DNA of 38,448 nucleotides from an uncultured Alistipes sp. (GCA_944320985.1 CALUJN010000050.1:1-38448), one strand, 5' to 3'. Positions 15,595 to 24,919 are shown, counted from the first letter of the stretch. Notes: generated by a model from the letters alone, not told the origin. Numbers and translations: made by a program.

Positions 15595-17370
15595 CTACCG
15601 CAATTCCACCCGGTAGGGTGAATACATCACGATTCCCTGCTGGCTCAAGGCTTCGCGGACCGTTTCGTACTCCTTCATCATGCCGCCCAGATCCGAACGC
15701 GTGAAGGCCGTCCGCAGGCTCAGATTCAACGTCGAAAGGATGGCCGCCAGTCCCGTAGGCTGCTCACGGACCTCCACAACCCGATAATTCTCTCCCAATC
15801 CGGCCTTGTCCACAGCCAGGGCAATGGCCATTTTCAAACCGCCCAGTGCATCAACCAGTCCTACTCCGAGCGCCGCCTCCCCGGACCAGACGCGTCCTCC
15901 GGCAATCTCCAAAACCCGTTCAAGCGGCAGGTTGCGCCCTTCGGATACATCCTTCGTGAAGGTCTCGTAGACGCGGTCCACGCCGCGCATGACCATCGCC
16001 CGCTGAACCGGCGTCAAGGGCCCTTTGCCCAGAAAATCCGACGACGTATTGCTCTGCACACCGTCGATCGTGATGCCGAGCTTGTTTTTCAAAGCATCCC
16101 GGGGATCCAGAATCATACCAAAGACTCCGATCGATCCGGTCAGCGTCAGCCGGTCGGCAACGATTACATCCGCCGGACACGAAATATAGTATCCGCCGCT
16201 GGCCGCATAGGAGCCCATCGAAACGATCACCGGCTTCTCGGCCCGCAGCAACTCCATCTCCCGCCAGATGACATCCGAAGCCAGGGCACTGCCGCCGGGC
16301 GAATTGACCCGTACGACCACGGCCTTAACCCGATCGTCCTTGCGGACGTCGGCCAGCGTCGAAGCCAGCGTATTGCCGTAAATCTCCCGGCCGTAACCCT
16401 CTCCGTCGACGATCTGCCCGTCGGCATAGACGATGGCCACCTGATCGGCCGAAATGTTCTTCAGATCGGCACCGACCTGTGAGGCATACTCTCCCAACGT
16501 CACGAAACGGTAGTCGCCGCCGTCGGACTCGACACCCAGTTCGGCAAAGACATCCTCCATCTGATCCTCATAGAGCAGTCCGTCAACAAATCCGTATTGA
16601 AGCGCCTCGTCGGCCAGCGAAACCTTCAAATCATCCGTCAAACGGCGCATCTGTACGGAATCGATGCCCCGCGATGCGCACACATCCCCCGAAATGGTGC
16701 TCCACATCGAGTTGACGAGCTCCTGCATCTGCTCCCGGTTGGCCGGGGACATCTTCGACAGAATAAAGGGCTCCACGGCACTCTTGTATGGACAGGCCGT
16801 AGGGCGGAAAACCTCCACCTTCAAGTCAAGCTTGTCAAGCAGCCCCTTGTAAAAGGTGACATTCGAAGCCAGACCGCTCCAATCGATCCCCCCTTCGGGC
16901 TGGAGGTAGATCCGATCGGCCACCGAAGCCAGATAATACTGCCCCTGAGAATAGGTCTCGTTATAAGCCACAATGAATTTACCGCTCTGCCTGAACTCCT
17001 CGAGAGCGGCACGCAACTCCTCCAGAAGAGCCGTTCCTTCGATCCCTCCCACGCCGTTCATGCGCAGGTAAATTCCCTTGATCCTCTCATCCGCGGCAGC
17101 AGCCTCAAGGCTCTGCAACACCTTGAACAAGGGCAGTTGCGGGGTGCTTTGAAGCGTCAGGACATCTATTCCCGCCAGCGGATCGGACGACGGGGCATCG
17201 GTCATCACCTCCGAAAAATCGATCTTCAGAATCGACTCGGGATAGACACCGACACTCCGCTCCATGGATCCGGCAATCCCCAAAAGAAGAAAAATCCAAA
17301 AAAAGAAGACCAGTACTGTTCCCACCACTACGGCAAGCAAACTGGCTAAAAATGTTTTCAAAAAATTCAT
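15595..17370 (-). CDS. sppA: Signal peptide peptidase SppA, 67K type
   Basis: A 591-aa membrane-anchored serine protease (family S49) that degrades cleaved signal peptides at the inner membrane. A single N-terminal transmembrane segment lies at about 8-34. The protein has the duplicated 67K architecture. Catalytic Lys196 lies in the first repeat (ACPYKSAVEPF) and nucleophile Ser391 in the second (SYAASGGYYIS), together forming the Ser-Lys dyad. VRVNSPGGSALASD is the oxyanion-hole segment. The promoter is seen at 17436-17465. It is divergent from the Mrp gene and followed by its own terminator. Confidence 0.96.
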   Translation of the reverse strand: MNFLKTFLASLLAVVVGTVLVFFFWIFLLLGIAGSMERSVGVYPESILKIDFSEVMTDAPSSDPLAGIDVLTLQSTPQLPLFKVLQSLEAAAADERIKGIYLRMNGVGGIEGTALLEELRAALEEFRQSGKFIVAYNETYSQGQYYLASVADRIYLQPEGGIDWSGLASNVTFYKGLLDKLDLKVEVFRPTACPYKSAVEPFILSKMSPANREQMQELVNSMWSTISGDVCASRGIDSVQMRRLTDDLKVSLADEALQYGFVDGLLYEDQMEDVFAELGVESDGGDYRFVTLGEYASQVGADLKNISADQVAIVYADGQIVDGEGYGREIYGNTLASTLADVRKDDRVKAVVVRVNSPGGSALASDVIWREMELLRAEKPVIVSMGSYAASGGYYISCPADVIVADRLTLTGSIGVFGMILDPRDALKNKLGITIDGVQSNTSSDFLGKGPLTPVQRAMVMRGVDRVYETFTKDVSEGRNLPLERVLEIAGGRVWSGEAALGVGLVDALGGLKMAIALAVDKAGLGENYRVVEVREQPTGLAAILSTLNLSLRTAFTRSDLGGMMKEYETVREALSQQGIVMYSPYRVELR

Positions 17371-17435
17371 GGTACAATTCCTAAATTATATTCATTTACG
17401 ATGCATCCCCCGTGACATCGGGTACAGTTCTTTTG

Positions 17436-17465
17436 CAAAGATACGGATCTTTTACGAAAGACAAA
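17436..17465 (-). promoter_or_regulatory. Complete Bacteroidota promoter for sppA
   Basis: On the minus strand, TTTG (17465-17462) is followed after 18 bases by TATCTTTG (17443-17436). This fits the -33/-7 pattern of Bacteroidota sigma-ABfr promoters. The leader to the sppA ATG is about 60 bases. Confidence 0.75.
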
Positions 17466-17528
17466 TAAAATTTATCGTTTTTCGATAAAATATATAGTTA
17501 TCCTATATCTAATCGTAAAAATATACGT

Positions 17529-17536
17529 TATCTTTG
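17529..17536 (+). promoter_or_regulatory. -7 element for the Mrp gene
   Basis: TATCTTTG lies 23 bases before the ATG at 17560. The surrounding 17460-17530 segment is very AT-rich. No clear -33 TTTG is seen at the expected distance. Confidence 0.6.
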
Positions 17537-17559
17537 CAAAAAAGTAACGCTTTGCGACC

Positions 17560-18612
17560 ATGGAAGAAAAAATAAAACAACTGCTCGCTTCGGTCATCCA
17601 TCCCGAAACAGGCAAGGATATCGTCTCGAGCGGATTCATCGAACACCTGGCCACGGCCGAGGGCAAAGTGACCGTCGTGCTGCGCTTTACCAAGACACGC
17701 GATCCCTTCGCCGTGAAGATCAAGAACCAGGTAGAACATCTTCTGCAGGAGGCTTTTCCGGGAGCTGAAATCCTCGTTGTCATCAAGGAGGGTGGGGCGG
17801 CACCCCGTCCGGAACCCAAACTCTCGACCACAACGGGCGGCATCGCCAAGGTGATTGCCGTGGCTTCAGGAAAGGGCGGGGTAGGGAAGTCGACCGTCAC
17901 GGCCAACCTGGCCATCGCCCTGCGTAACATGGGATTCCGTGTGGGTGTGCTCGATGCCGATATCTACGGACCTTCGCAACCCAAGATGTTCGGGGTAGAG
18001 GGGTACATGCCTGAAGCGATCGTGGAAAAGGGCGCCGAACACATTGTTCCGGCCGAATCGATGGATATCCGCCTCATGTCGATCGGTTTCTTCATCAAAC
18101 CCACCGACGCACTGCTGTGGCGCGGAGCCATGGCCGTGAGCGCCCTGAAACAGATGATTCACCAGACGCAATGGGGAACATTGGACTTCCTGCTGGCGGA
18201 TCTGCCCCCCGGAACGGGTGACGTGCATCTGTCGATCATCGGTGAATTGAAGATCGATGCCGCAGTGATTGTCTCCACGCCGCAGCAGGTCGCCGTAGCC
18301 GACGTGGTACGGGGTGTGGAGATGTTCCGCAATGAAAATGTGAACATTCCCGTAGCAGGCATCATCGAGAACATGGCGTGGTTTACTCCGGCGGAGTTGC
18401 CGCAGAACCGCTACTACCTCTTCGGACGGGGCGGAGCGCGTGCCTATGCCGAAAAGAACGGCGTGGATTTTCTCGGCGAAATACCGATCGTTCAATCGAT
18501 TATGGAGGGTTCGGAAGAGGGTCGTCCTGCCACGGCCACTCATCCCGAAGTCGAGGAACGTTACCGGTCGATTGCGGAGAAGATTGTCAGCAAAGTGATG
18601 AAAAACGGTTGA
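17560..18612 (+). CDS. Mrp/NBP35 (ApbC-like) P-loop ATPase without cysteines
   Basis: A 350-aa member of the Mrp/NBP35 family, normally an Fe-S cluster carrier. Residues 1-75 form a MIP18/DUF59 domain. Residues 95-345 form the ATPase with the deviant Walker A SGKGGVGKST (103-112), VLDADIYGPSQPKMFG (switch I) and LADLPPGTGDVHLS (switch II). In canonical Mrp, a CxxC follows the 'ENM' motif and ligates the bridging cluster. Here that stretch reads ENMAWFTPAELPQ, and I find no cysteine anywhere in the protein. Fe-S transfer by the usual ligands is therefore unlikely. The stop codon is the left border of the putative origin spacer. Confidence 0.93.
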   Translation: MEEKIKQLLASVIHPETGKDIVSSGFIEHLATAEGKVTVVLRFTKTRDPFAVKIKNQVEHLLQEAFPGAEILVVIKEGGAAPRPEPKLSTTTGGIAKVIAVASGKGGVGKSTVTANLAIALRNMGFRVGVLDADIYGPSQPKMFGVEGYMPEAIVEKGAEHIVPAESMDIRLMSIGFFIKPTDALLWRGAMAVSALKQMIHQTQWGTLDFLLADLPPGTGDVHLSIIGELKIDAAVIVSTPQQVAVADVVRGVEMFRNENVNIPVAGIIENMAWFTPAELPQNRYYLFGRGGARAYAEKNGVDFLGEIPIVQSIMEGSEEGRPATATHPEVEERYRSIAEKIVSKVMKNG

Positions 18613-19008
18613 CAAGTTGTCGACAACCCGTTCAACAACGGATGAAAAATAAAGATAAATCCCAGGTCGAAAAACTTGCTTTTCGAAAATCAAGCCGGGT
18701 ATATACGGAAAATCTCCGAAAACAAATTTTTTTATGAAAAGTTGTGCCGCCCGCAATCCGGCCGAAAAGGGAATCCGATGTTGAAAAAATGAGGCTGTTG
18801 AAGTGTGGAAAAACGTTATAAACAATTGTTGATTACTTTTACTTGCCTCTGTTTTTCAAAAATTTAAAAGGAAAAATAAATAAGAAAAAGAAAGAAAAGT
18901 GTTGATAGAAAACTAACAGCAGAAGTTGTGAACAGTATCAACACCCTTTTTAATTCTTCTTCTTTTCTATTTAATTATTTATTTAAAAGGAATAAAAATA
19001 AAAAAGCG
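18613..19008. other. Candidate replication origin (oriC-like AT-rich spacer)
   Basis: A gene-free spacer of 396 bases, AT-rich against GC-rich surroundings. Near its left end is a 12-bp perfect palindrome, GTTGTCGACAAC (18616-18627). Between 18779 and 18943 are 9-mers close to the DnaA box TTATNCACA. One-mismatch matches are TTTTCCACA (minus, 18804-18812) and TTATAAACA (18816-18824). Two-mismatch matches are at 18779, 18827, 18900, 18927 and 18935, several sharing TGTTGA. Purine-rich A tracts (18852-18899) and T/A-rich DNA (18947-19006) could serve as unwinding elements. G/C bias of the + strand changes around this spacer. It also contains the nadA leader, so some elements may be promoter sequence. 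Confidence 0.6.
18779..18943. repeat. Cluster of DnaA-box-like 9-mers
   Basis: Candidate boxes: 18779-18787 (-), 18804-18812 (-), 18816-18824 (+), 18827-18835 (-), 18900-18908 (-), 18927-18935 (-) and 18935-18943 (+). The two best have a single mismatch to TTATNCACA. The cluster density is the argument, since individual boxes are weak. Confidence 0.5.
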
Positions 19009-19950
19009 ATGAACGTCGAAAACTCCTCCGAACTCACCCGCCGCATCGAGTCGCTCAAACGCGAAAATAACGCCGTGATCCTGGCGCATTACTATACGAC
19101 GCCCGAGGTGCAGGCCGTGGCCGACTTTCTGGGAGACTCGCTGGCTCTCTCGGTCCAGGCCCAACAGGTCGATGCGCGTATCATCCTATTCGCCGGAGTG
19201 CACTTCATGGCCGAGACCGCCAAGGTCCTCTGTCCCGATAAAAAGGTGTTGATACCCTGCCCCGAGGCGGGCTGCTCGCTGGCCGAATCGTGCGATGCGA
19301 AGGAGTTTGCCGCCTTCAAGGCCAAGTATCCCGACCATAAGGTGGTTTCGTATGTCAATACGACCGTTGAGGTCAAGGCCCTGACGGATGTCTGCTGCAC
19401 GTCGTCCAATGCGCTGAAGGTCGTCGAATCGCTGCCTGCCGACCAGCCGCTGATCTTCGCTCCGGACCGCAACCTGGGATCGTATATCCAGAAGCTGACC
19501 GGACGACGCAACATGGTGCTCTGGGACGGCGCCTGCCATGTTCATGAGGAGTTTTCCCTGGAGCGACTCCTGGCGCTCAAACGCGAACATCCCCAGGCCA
19601 AGGTGGTCGTTCATCCCGAATGCCGGGCCTATATCGTCGAGGTGGCCGATTATGTGGGTTCCACGGCCGGCATTCTCGACTATTGCGGGCGCAGCGAGGC
19701 GAAGGAGTTCATCGTCGTGACCGAAGCCGGCATTCTGGCCGAGATGCGGAAACGGTATCCCGAAAAGAACTTCATTCCCGCACCCCCCGACGACGAGACG
19801 TGCGGGTGCAACAATTGTCGGTATATGAAGATGGTGACGCTGGAGAATATCGCCGAGTGTCTCGAGAAGGAGTCTCCCGAAATCGTGCTCGATGAGGAGA
19901 TCCGGCGTGCCGCCGAGCGTTCGATCCGCAACATGATCGCCATCCGTTAG
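19009..19950 (+). CDS. nadA: Quinolinate synthase NadA
   Basis: A 313-aa [4Fe-4S] enzyme condensing iminoaspartate with dihydroxyacetone phosphate to quinolinate in NAD synthesis. The start at 19009 gives MNVENSSELTRRIESLK. An earlier in-frame ATG at 18928 would add 27 low-complexity residues encoded by the AT-rich spacer and is rejected. Recognisable signatures are AVILAHYYTTPEVQAVADFLGDS, the cysteine segment LCPDKKVLIPCPEAGCSLAESC, DVCCTSSNA and the C-terminal CGCNNCRYMKM cluster-ligand region. nadB and nadC are not in the window. A PNPOx-like gene follows 21 bases later. Confidence 0.96.
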   Translation: MNVENSSELTRRIESLKRENNAVILAHYYTTPEVQAVADFLGDSLALSVQAQQVDARIILFAGVHFMAETAKVLCPDKKVLIPCPEAGCSLAESCDAKEFAAFKAKYPDHKVVSYVNTTVEVKALTDVCCTSSNALKVVESLPADQPLIFAPDRNLGSYIQKLTGRRNMVLWDGACHVHEEFSLERLLALKREHPQAKVVVHPECRAYIVEVADYVGSTAGILDYCGRSEAKEFIVVTEAGILAEMRKRYPEKNFIPAPPDDETCGCNNCRYMKMVTLENIAECLEKESPEIVLDEEIRRAAERSIRNMIAIR

Positions 19951-19971
19951 TTTGTCCTGGCTGTCGGTGGA

Positions 19972-20460
19972 ATGTTAAGGTTCGACAATGCGGCGGTGAG
20001 GCGTCGGGATCGGTTGCTGGAGGCGGAGGCGGCATGCGAACTGTTGCGTGAAGGGGAGTTCGGAGTCCTGTCGATGCAGGCTGAAGAGGGCGGTGCTTAC
20101 GGAGTGCCGGTGAGTTACGTGTGGGACGGCGACGAGCGGATTTATCTCCATTGTGCCCCCGAAGGGCGGAAATTGCGTTGTCTGGATCGTTGTGCCGCGG
20201 TCTCGTTCTGTGTCGTGGGGCACACGAAGGTCTTTCCCGGAAAGTTCACTACGGCGTACGAAAGTGTGGTCGTTTCGGCCCGGGCGGTGCGTGGGCTCGG
20301 GGAGAAGGAGCGTTGGAGCGCGTTGCGCCTCCTGCTCGGGAAGTATGCCCCCGAGGATTGCGAATTAGGGATGCACTATGCCGAAAAATCCTTCGCAAGG
20401 ACCGAAATCCTGCGCCTGGAGATCCTTTCGATCAGCGGAAAATCCAAGAAAATCAAGTAA
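19972..20460 (+). CDS. Pyridoxamine 5'-phosphate oxidase family protein, NimA-like
   Basis: A 162-aa split-barrel flavin-binding protein of the NimA-like PNPOx group (PF12900 type). The pattern VLSMQAEEGGAYGVPVSYVWDGDERIYLH is the family core, followed by GRKLRCLDRCAAVSFCVVG and the FTTAYESVVVSARA strand pair. Relatives reduce nitro groups (Nim proteins, nitroimidazole resistance) or bind flavin or haem. Family membership alone does not show resistance, and many chromosomal homologues are of unknown function. The gene is closely packed between nadA (21 bases) and the S46 peptidase (18 bases). Its coding strand is notably G/T-rich. Confidence 0.85.
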   Translation: MLRFDNAAVRRRDRLLEAEAACELLREGEFGVLSMQAEEGGAYGVPVSYVWDGDERIYLHCAPEGRKLRCLDRCAAVSFCVVGHTKVFPGKFTTAYESVVVSARAVRGLGEKERWSALRLLLGKYAPEDCELGMHYAEKSFARTEILRLEILSISGKSKKIK

Positions 20461-20478
20461 TCATATAGAATCACTCTT

Positions 20479-22620
20479 ATGTCCATGAAGAAAACACTTT
20501 TATTGCTTGCGGCCGTGGGGATGACGCTCTCCGCGGCGGCGGATGAGGGTATGTGGCTTCTGCCCTACCTTCAGAAGATGAACATCAAGAACATGAAGGA
20601 GCGCGGGTGCAAACTCTCCGCCGAGGAGATTTACAGCGTGAACAACTCCTCGCTCAAGGATGCCATCGTCATCTTCGGCGGCGGCTGCACGGGAGAGATC
20701 GTCTCGCCGGAAGGTTTGCTCTTTACGAACCACCATTGCGGTTACGGCTCGATCCAGGCTCTTTCGTCCGTCGAGCATGATTATCTGAAGAATGGTTTCT
20801 GGGCCATGTCCCAGGCCGAAGAGCTGCCGGCTCCGGGGCTTGAGGTGCGCTTTATCCGCAAGATTGCCGATGTGACGGCCGATGTGTTGGGCAACGTGCC
20901 GTCGATCGCCTCGCAGGAGGAGTACCAACGGATCACCCGCGAGAACATCCTCAACATCGAATCGAACCTCCGGGACGAAAATCCCGACATGGAGATCGAG
21001 GTCAAGTCCTTTTTCGGGGGCAATCAGTTCTTCGCTTTCGTGATGGAGGTGTACAAGGATGTCCGTCTGGTCGGAGCTCCCCCCTCGTCGATCGGCAAGT
21101 TCGGAGGGGATACCGACAACTGGATGTGGCCGCGTCATACGGGCGATTTCTCGATCTTTCGCGTCTATGCCGGACCGGATAACCGTCCGGCCGAATATTC
21201 GCCCGAAAATCGTCCCTATAAGGCTGAAAAATTCTTGAAGATCTCGCTGGATGGTGTCCGCGAGGGGGATTTTGCCATGATCATGGGATTCCCCGGTTCG
21301 ACGGAGCGTTACGCCACCTCGTATGAGATCGACAACCTGCTGAAGGTCGAAAACCCGCAGCGGATCTTCATTCGCGGCGAGCGTCAGGCCATCCTCTGGG
21401 AGGATATGATCGCAAGCGATGCCATCCGCATTCAGTATGCCTCGAAATACGCCTCGTCGTCGAATTACTGGAAAAATTCGATCGGCATGTCGCGCGGCAT
21501 CGAGAAACTCGGTGTAAAGGCTCGTAAAGAGGCGCAGGAGGCTTCGTTCCAGGCCTGGGCCGAGAAGAACACCCTGCCCGAGGAGGGATATGTCGATGCG
21601 CTGGAGAAGATCCGCAAGTCGGTGGAGGAGATGTCCGAGTCGGGTGCTGCACGGCAATATCTCGGCGAGGCTTTCCTGGCGGCCGTCGAGCTGCTCAAGC
21701 CCACTCGCAGTTTTGTGGGGAGCATGAGGACCATGAAACTCAAGGAAGAGATCGATAATGTCGACGAAGTGCGCAGTGAACTGGCCGACTGGTACAAGGA
21801 TTACAGTCCTTCGACCGATCGCAAGGTGGCCAAACGCATGCTTGCGATTGCCCGTGAGAACATGAAGAGTCTGCCGTCGTTCTATACGGAGATTATTGAC
21901 AAGAAGTTCGATGGCGACATCGATGCCTATGTCGATTACCTTTACGATCATTCGATATTTGTTTCCGAAGAGAAGGTGATGGCGCTGTTGGACGACTATT
22001 CTCCCAAGAAGATTGCCGGGGATCCCGCACTCAAACTCGCCGAGTCGATCATGACCCAATACGGTGAACTCTCGGCCGGACGGCGCGAATCGATGGAACT
22101 CTTTAACGAGGGCCACCGCAAGTACATTGCCGGGCTGATGTTGCAGAACCCCCGCAAGGCCTGGGCCCCGGATGCCAACTTCACGATCCGTCTGACCTAT
22201 GGCCGGGTACTCCCCTATTCGCCGGCCGACGGTATCGAATACAACTACTATACGACGCTCAAGGGGGTCATGGAGAAGGAGGATCCTGAAAATCCCCAGG
22301 AGTTCTTCGTGCCCGAGCGGCTCAAGGAGCTCTACGCTGCCAGGGATTTCGGACGTTATGCCAATGAAAAGGGAGAACTGCCCGTGGCATTCCTGGCCGA
22401 TTGCGATATCACGGGTGGAAATTCCGGATCGCCCGTCATGAATGATCGCGGTGCATTGATCGGTCTGGCTTTCGACGGCAACTGGGAGGCCATGTCGGGG
22501 GATATTGCCTTCGAACCCGATCTGCAGCGGACGATTGCCGTCGATATCCGTTACGTACTCTTTGTAGTCGACAAGTTTGCCGGTGCCGGTTGGCTCCTCG
22601 ACGAGCTGCAGTTCGAATAG
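20479..22620 (+). CDS. S46 family dipeptidyl-peptidase, DPP7-type
   Basis: A 713-aa periplasmic serine exopeptidase that removes N-terminal dipeptides, a Bacteroidota route to amino acids from peptides. The signal peptide is about residues 1-21 (a second start at 20485 gives MKKTLLLL). The catalytic triad is visible: His in LFTNHHCGYG (85-86), Asp in DTDNWMWPRHTGDFS, and Ser649 in TGGNSGSPV. In S46 enzymes a single residue shortly after the serine separates DPP11 (Arg, acidic P1) from DPP7 (Gly, hydrophobic P1). Here the stretch reads GLAFDGNWEAMSGD with Gly667, so DPP7-like specificity is inferred. A terminator follows at 22646. Confidence 0.94.
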   Translation: MSMKKTLLLLAAVGMTLSAAADEGMWLLPYLQKMNIKNMKERGCKLSAEEIYSVNNSSLKDAIVIFGGGCTGEIVSPEGLLFTNHHCGYGSIQALSSVEHDYLKNGFWAMSQAEELPAPGLEVRFIRKIADVTADVLGNVPSIASQEEYQRITRENILNIESNLRDENPDMEIEVKSFFGGNQFFAFVMEVYKDVRLVGAPPSSIGKFGGDTDNWMWPRHTGDFSIFRVYAGPDNRPAEYSPENRPYKAEKFLKISLDGVREGDFAMIMGFPGSTERYATSYEIDNLLKVENPQRIFIRGERQAILWEDMIASDAIRIQYASKYASSSNYWKNSIGMSRGIEKLGVKARKEAQEASFQAWAEKNTLPEEGYVDALEKIRKSVEEMSESGAARQYLGEAFLAAVELLKPTRSFVGSMRTMKLKEEIDNVDEVRSELADWYKDYSPSTDRKVAKRMLAIARENMKSLPSFYTEIIDKKFDGDIDAYVDYLYDHSIFVSEEKVMALLDDYSPKKIAGDPALKLAESIMTQYGELSAGRRESMELFNEGHRKYIAGLMLQNPRKAWAPDANFTIRLTYGRVLPYSPADGIEYNYYTTLKGVMEKEDPENPQEFFVPERLKELYAARDFGRYANEKGELPVAFLADCDITGGNSGSPVMNDRGALIGLAFDGNWEAMSGDIAFEPDLQRTIAVDIRYVLFVVDKFAGAGWLLDELQFE

Positions 22621-22645
22621 TTCCTTGTTTCGGACTCTTTCATTC

Positions 22646-22677
22646 GGGGTGTCTGTGTCATGCAGACACCCCTTTTT
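22646..22677 (+). terminator. Terminator after the S46 peptidase gene
   Basis: A perfect 10-bp stem, GGGGTGTCTG with CAGACACCCC, with a 7-nt loop and followed by TTTTT. Confidence 0.92.
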
Positions 22678-22784
22678 CATGCCGTGATCTCTTCGCTGGC
22701 TCCTCTTCCTGGTTGCAAAACGCCGCTTTTTTTACGAACCGCACAAAATCTCCCCTTTTCGTTCCGGAATCGCTTAAAAATTCG

Positions 22785-22792
22785 TACTTTTG
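22785..22792 (+). promoter_or_regulatory. -7 element for metG
   Basis: TACTTTTG matches TAnnTTTG and lies 29 bases before the metG ATG at 22822, just after the S46 terminator. Confidence 0.6.
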
Positions 22793-22821
22793 GCAGAAAA
22801 TAGCAATATTCCACCTTATTT

Positions 22822-24864
22822 ATGGCCAAAGAGTTCAAACGTTATCTCGTTACGTCCGCACTCCCCTATGCCAACGGTCCTGTTCATATCGGACACCTGG
22901 CGGGAGTCTACATACCGTCGGATATTTATACCCGTTATTTGCGGCTGAAGGGCTGCGATGTCATTTCGGTCTGCGGTTCCGATGAGCACGGCGTGCCCAT
23001 TACCATCAAGGCCCGCAAGGAGGGCGTCTCCCCTCAGCAGATCGTCGACCGCTATCATGAACTGATCAAACGTTCGTTCGAACGGCTGGGCATGTCGTTC
23101 GATATCTATTCGCGCACCTCGTCGAAAACCCATGCCGAGACCGCTTCGGCCTTTTTCCGCAAACTTTATGACGAGGGCAAGTTCATCGAGAAGACCTCGA
23201 TGCAGTATTATGACGAAGAGGCCCAGACCTTTCTTGCCGACCGTTATATCATCGGGACCTGCCCGAAATGCGGCAACGACCGTGCTTATGGCGATCAGTG
23301 CGAAAAATGCGGTTCGACGCTCTCGCCCGACGAGTTGATCGATCCCCACAGCGCCGTGTCGGGTTCCGTGCCCGTAAAGCGCGAAACGAAGCATTGGTAT
23401 CTGCCTTTGGATCAATACGAGGAATTCCTCCGCCGATGGATTCTCGATGGACACAGGGAGTGGAAATCGAACGTATACGGGCAGTGCAAGAGCTGGCTCG
23501 ACGGCGGGTTGCAGCCGCGTGCCGTAAGTCGTGATCTGGATTGGGGCATTCCCGTTCCGGTCGAAGGGGCCGAGGGCAAGGTGCTCTATGTATGGTTCGA
23601 TGCACCGATTGGCTATATATCTGCTACCAAGGACCTTACGACCGACTGGGAGAAATATTGGAAATCGGAGGATACGAAGATGGTCCACTTTATTGGCAAG
23701 GACAACATCGTCTTCCACTGCATTGTCTTCCCTTCGATGTTGAAGGCTCACGGCGGGTATATCCTTCCGGAAAATGTTCCGGCCAACGAATTCCTGAACC
23801 TCGAGGGAGATAAGATCTCCACGTCGCGCAACTGGGCCGTCTGGCTGCACGAATACCTCGACGAATTCCCCGGCAAGGAGGATGTGCTGCGTTACGTGCT
23901 CTGTGCCAATGCCCCCGAAACCAAGGACAACGACTTCACCTGGAAGGATTTCCAGGCGCGCAACAACAACGAACTCGTCGCCATCCTCGGCAATTTCGTC
24001 AATCGGGCGCTGGTGTTGACCAAAAAATATTTCGATGGCAAGGTTCCGGCCTGCGGCGAGTTGAACGATTACGACCGTCAGACAATCGCTGAAGTGGCTT
24101 CGGTCAAGGCTTCGCTCGAGTCCAACATCGAAAACTATCGTTTCCGTGAGGCCTTGAAGGATGCCATGAATATCGCCCGTATCGGCAACAAGTATCTGGC
24201 CGATACCGAACCCTGGAAGGTCGTCAAGAGCGATCTCGAGCGGGTGAAGACCATTCTCTATGTTGCTCTTCAGATTACGGCCAATACGGCTATTGCCATC
24301 GAACCCTTCATGCCCTTCTCTTCGGCGAAGATCCTTAGGATGCTTGCCGTCGAGAAGTTCGGTTGGGAGCGTCTCGGAGCTACGGATCTGATCCCTGCCG
24401 GACACGAGATCGGAGAGCCGGAGTTATTGTTTGAAAAGATCGAAGATGATGTGATCCAGCGTCAGTTGGACAAACTCGCAGCCACAAAAGCTGCCAATAT
24501 GGCCGCTGAAGCTGCTCAACATGTTGAACCTCAGAAGGATACGGTTCAGTTCGACGATTTTCAGAAGATGGATATCCGCGTTTCGACCATTCTGGCGGCC
24601 GAAAAGGTGGCAAAAACCAAGAAATTGTTGAAATTGACGGTCGATACGGGAATCGACAAGCGGGAAATTGTCTCGGGTATTGCCGAGCACTTCACGCCCG
24701 AAGAGTTGGTCGGCAAGCAGGTACTCGTGTTGGTCAATCTCGCTCCGCGTGAACTGAAGGGAATTCTCTCCAAAGGAATGATTCTGATGGCTGAGGATGC
24801 CTCCGGAAAATTGTGTTTGCTGCAGCCCGGCGATGCGACCAACAATGGAGCCATTGTCGGATAA
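22822..24864 (+). CDS. metG: Methionyl-tRNA synthetase with C-terminal tRNA-binding domain
   Basis: A 680-aa class I aminoacyl-tRNA synthetase. The HIGH motif is at 22-25 ([14 protein letters not shown]), the KMSKS loop reads KISTS ([10 protein letters not shown]), and a zinc knuckle [18 protein letters not shown] lies at about 147-164. The anticodon-binding helical domain follows from about 390. Residues from about 570 to the end form a Trbp111/EMAP-type OB-fold ([17 protein letters not shown], ending with KGMILMAED), as in the dimeric MetG1 type. Its own promoter is at 22785. The aminotransferase gene starts 55 bases downstream. Confidence 0.97.
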   Translation: MAKEFKRYLVTSALPYANGPVHIGHLAGVYIPSDIYTRYLRLKGCDVISVCGSDEHGVPITIKARKEGVSPQQIVDRYHELIKRSFERLGMSFDIYSRTSSKTHAETASAFFRKLYDEGKFIEKTSMQYYDEEAQTFLADRYIIGTCPKCGNDRAYGDQCEKCGSTLSPDELIDPHSAVSGSVPVKRETKHWYLPLDQYEEFLRRWILDGHREWKSNVYGQCKSWLDGGLQPRAVSRDLDWGIPVPVEGAEGKVLYVWFDAPIGYISATKDLTTDWEKYWKSEDTKMVHFIGKDNIVFHCIVFPSMLKAHGGYILPENVPANEFLNLEGDKISTSRNWAVWLHEYLDEFPGKEDVLRYVLCANAPETKDNDFTWKDFQARNNNELVAILGNFVNRALVLTKKYFDGKVPACGELNDYDRQTIAEVASVKASLESNIENYRFREALKDAMNIARIGNKYLADTEPWKVVKSDLERVKTILYVALQITANTAIAIEPFMPFSSAKILRMLAVEKFGWERLGATDLIPAGHEIGEPELLFEKIEDDVIQRQLDKLAATKAANMAAEAAQHVEPQKDTVQFDDFQKMDIRVSTILAAEKVAKTKKLLKLTVDTGIDKREIVSGIAEHFTPEELVGKQVLVLVNLAPRELKGILSKGMILMAEDASGKLCLLQPGDATNNGAIVG

Positions 24865-24919
24865 GCCCGGGATTTTTCGATTTATTTTGGATTGTCAAAA
24901 CACTAAAAACTCAAAGAAT

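Noticed and set aside
18928-19008. Upstream in-frame ATG for nadA
   Set aside because: It adds 27 low-complexity residues encoded by AT-rich spacer DNA; the family N-terminus fits the start at 19009.
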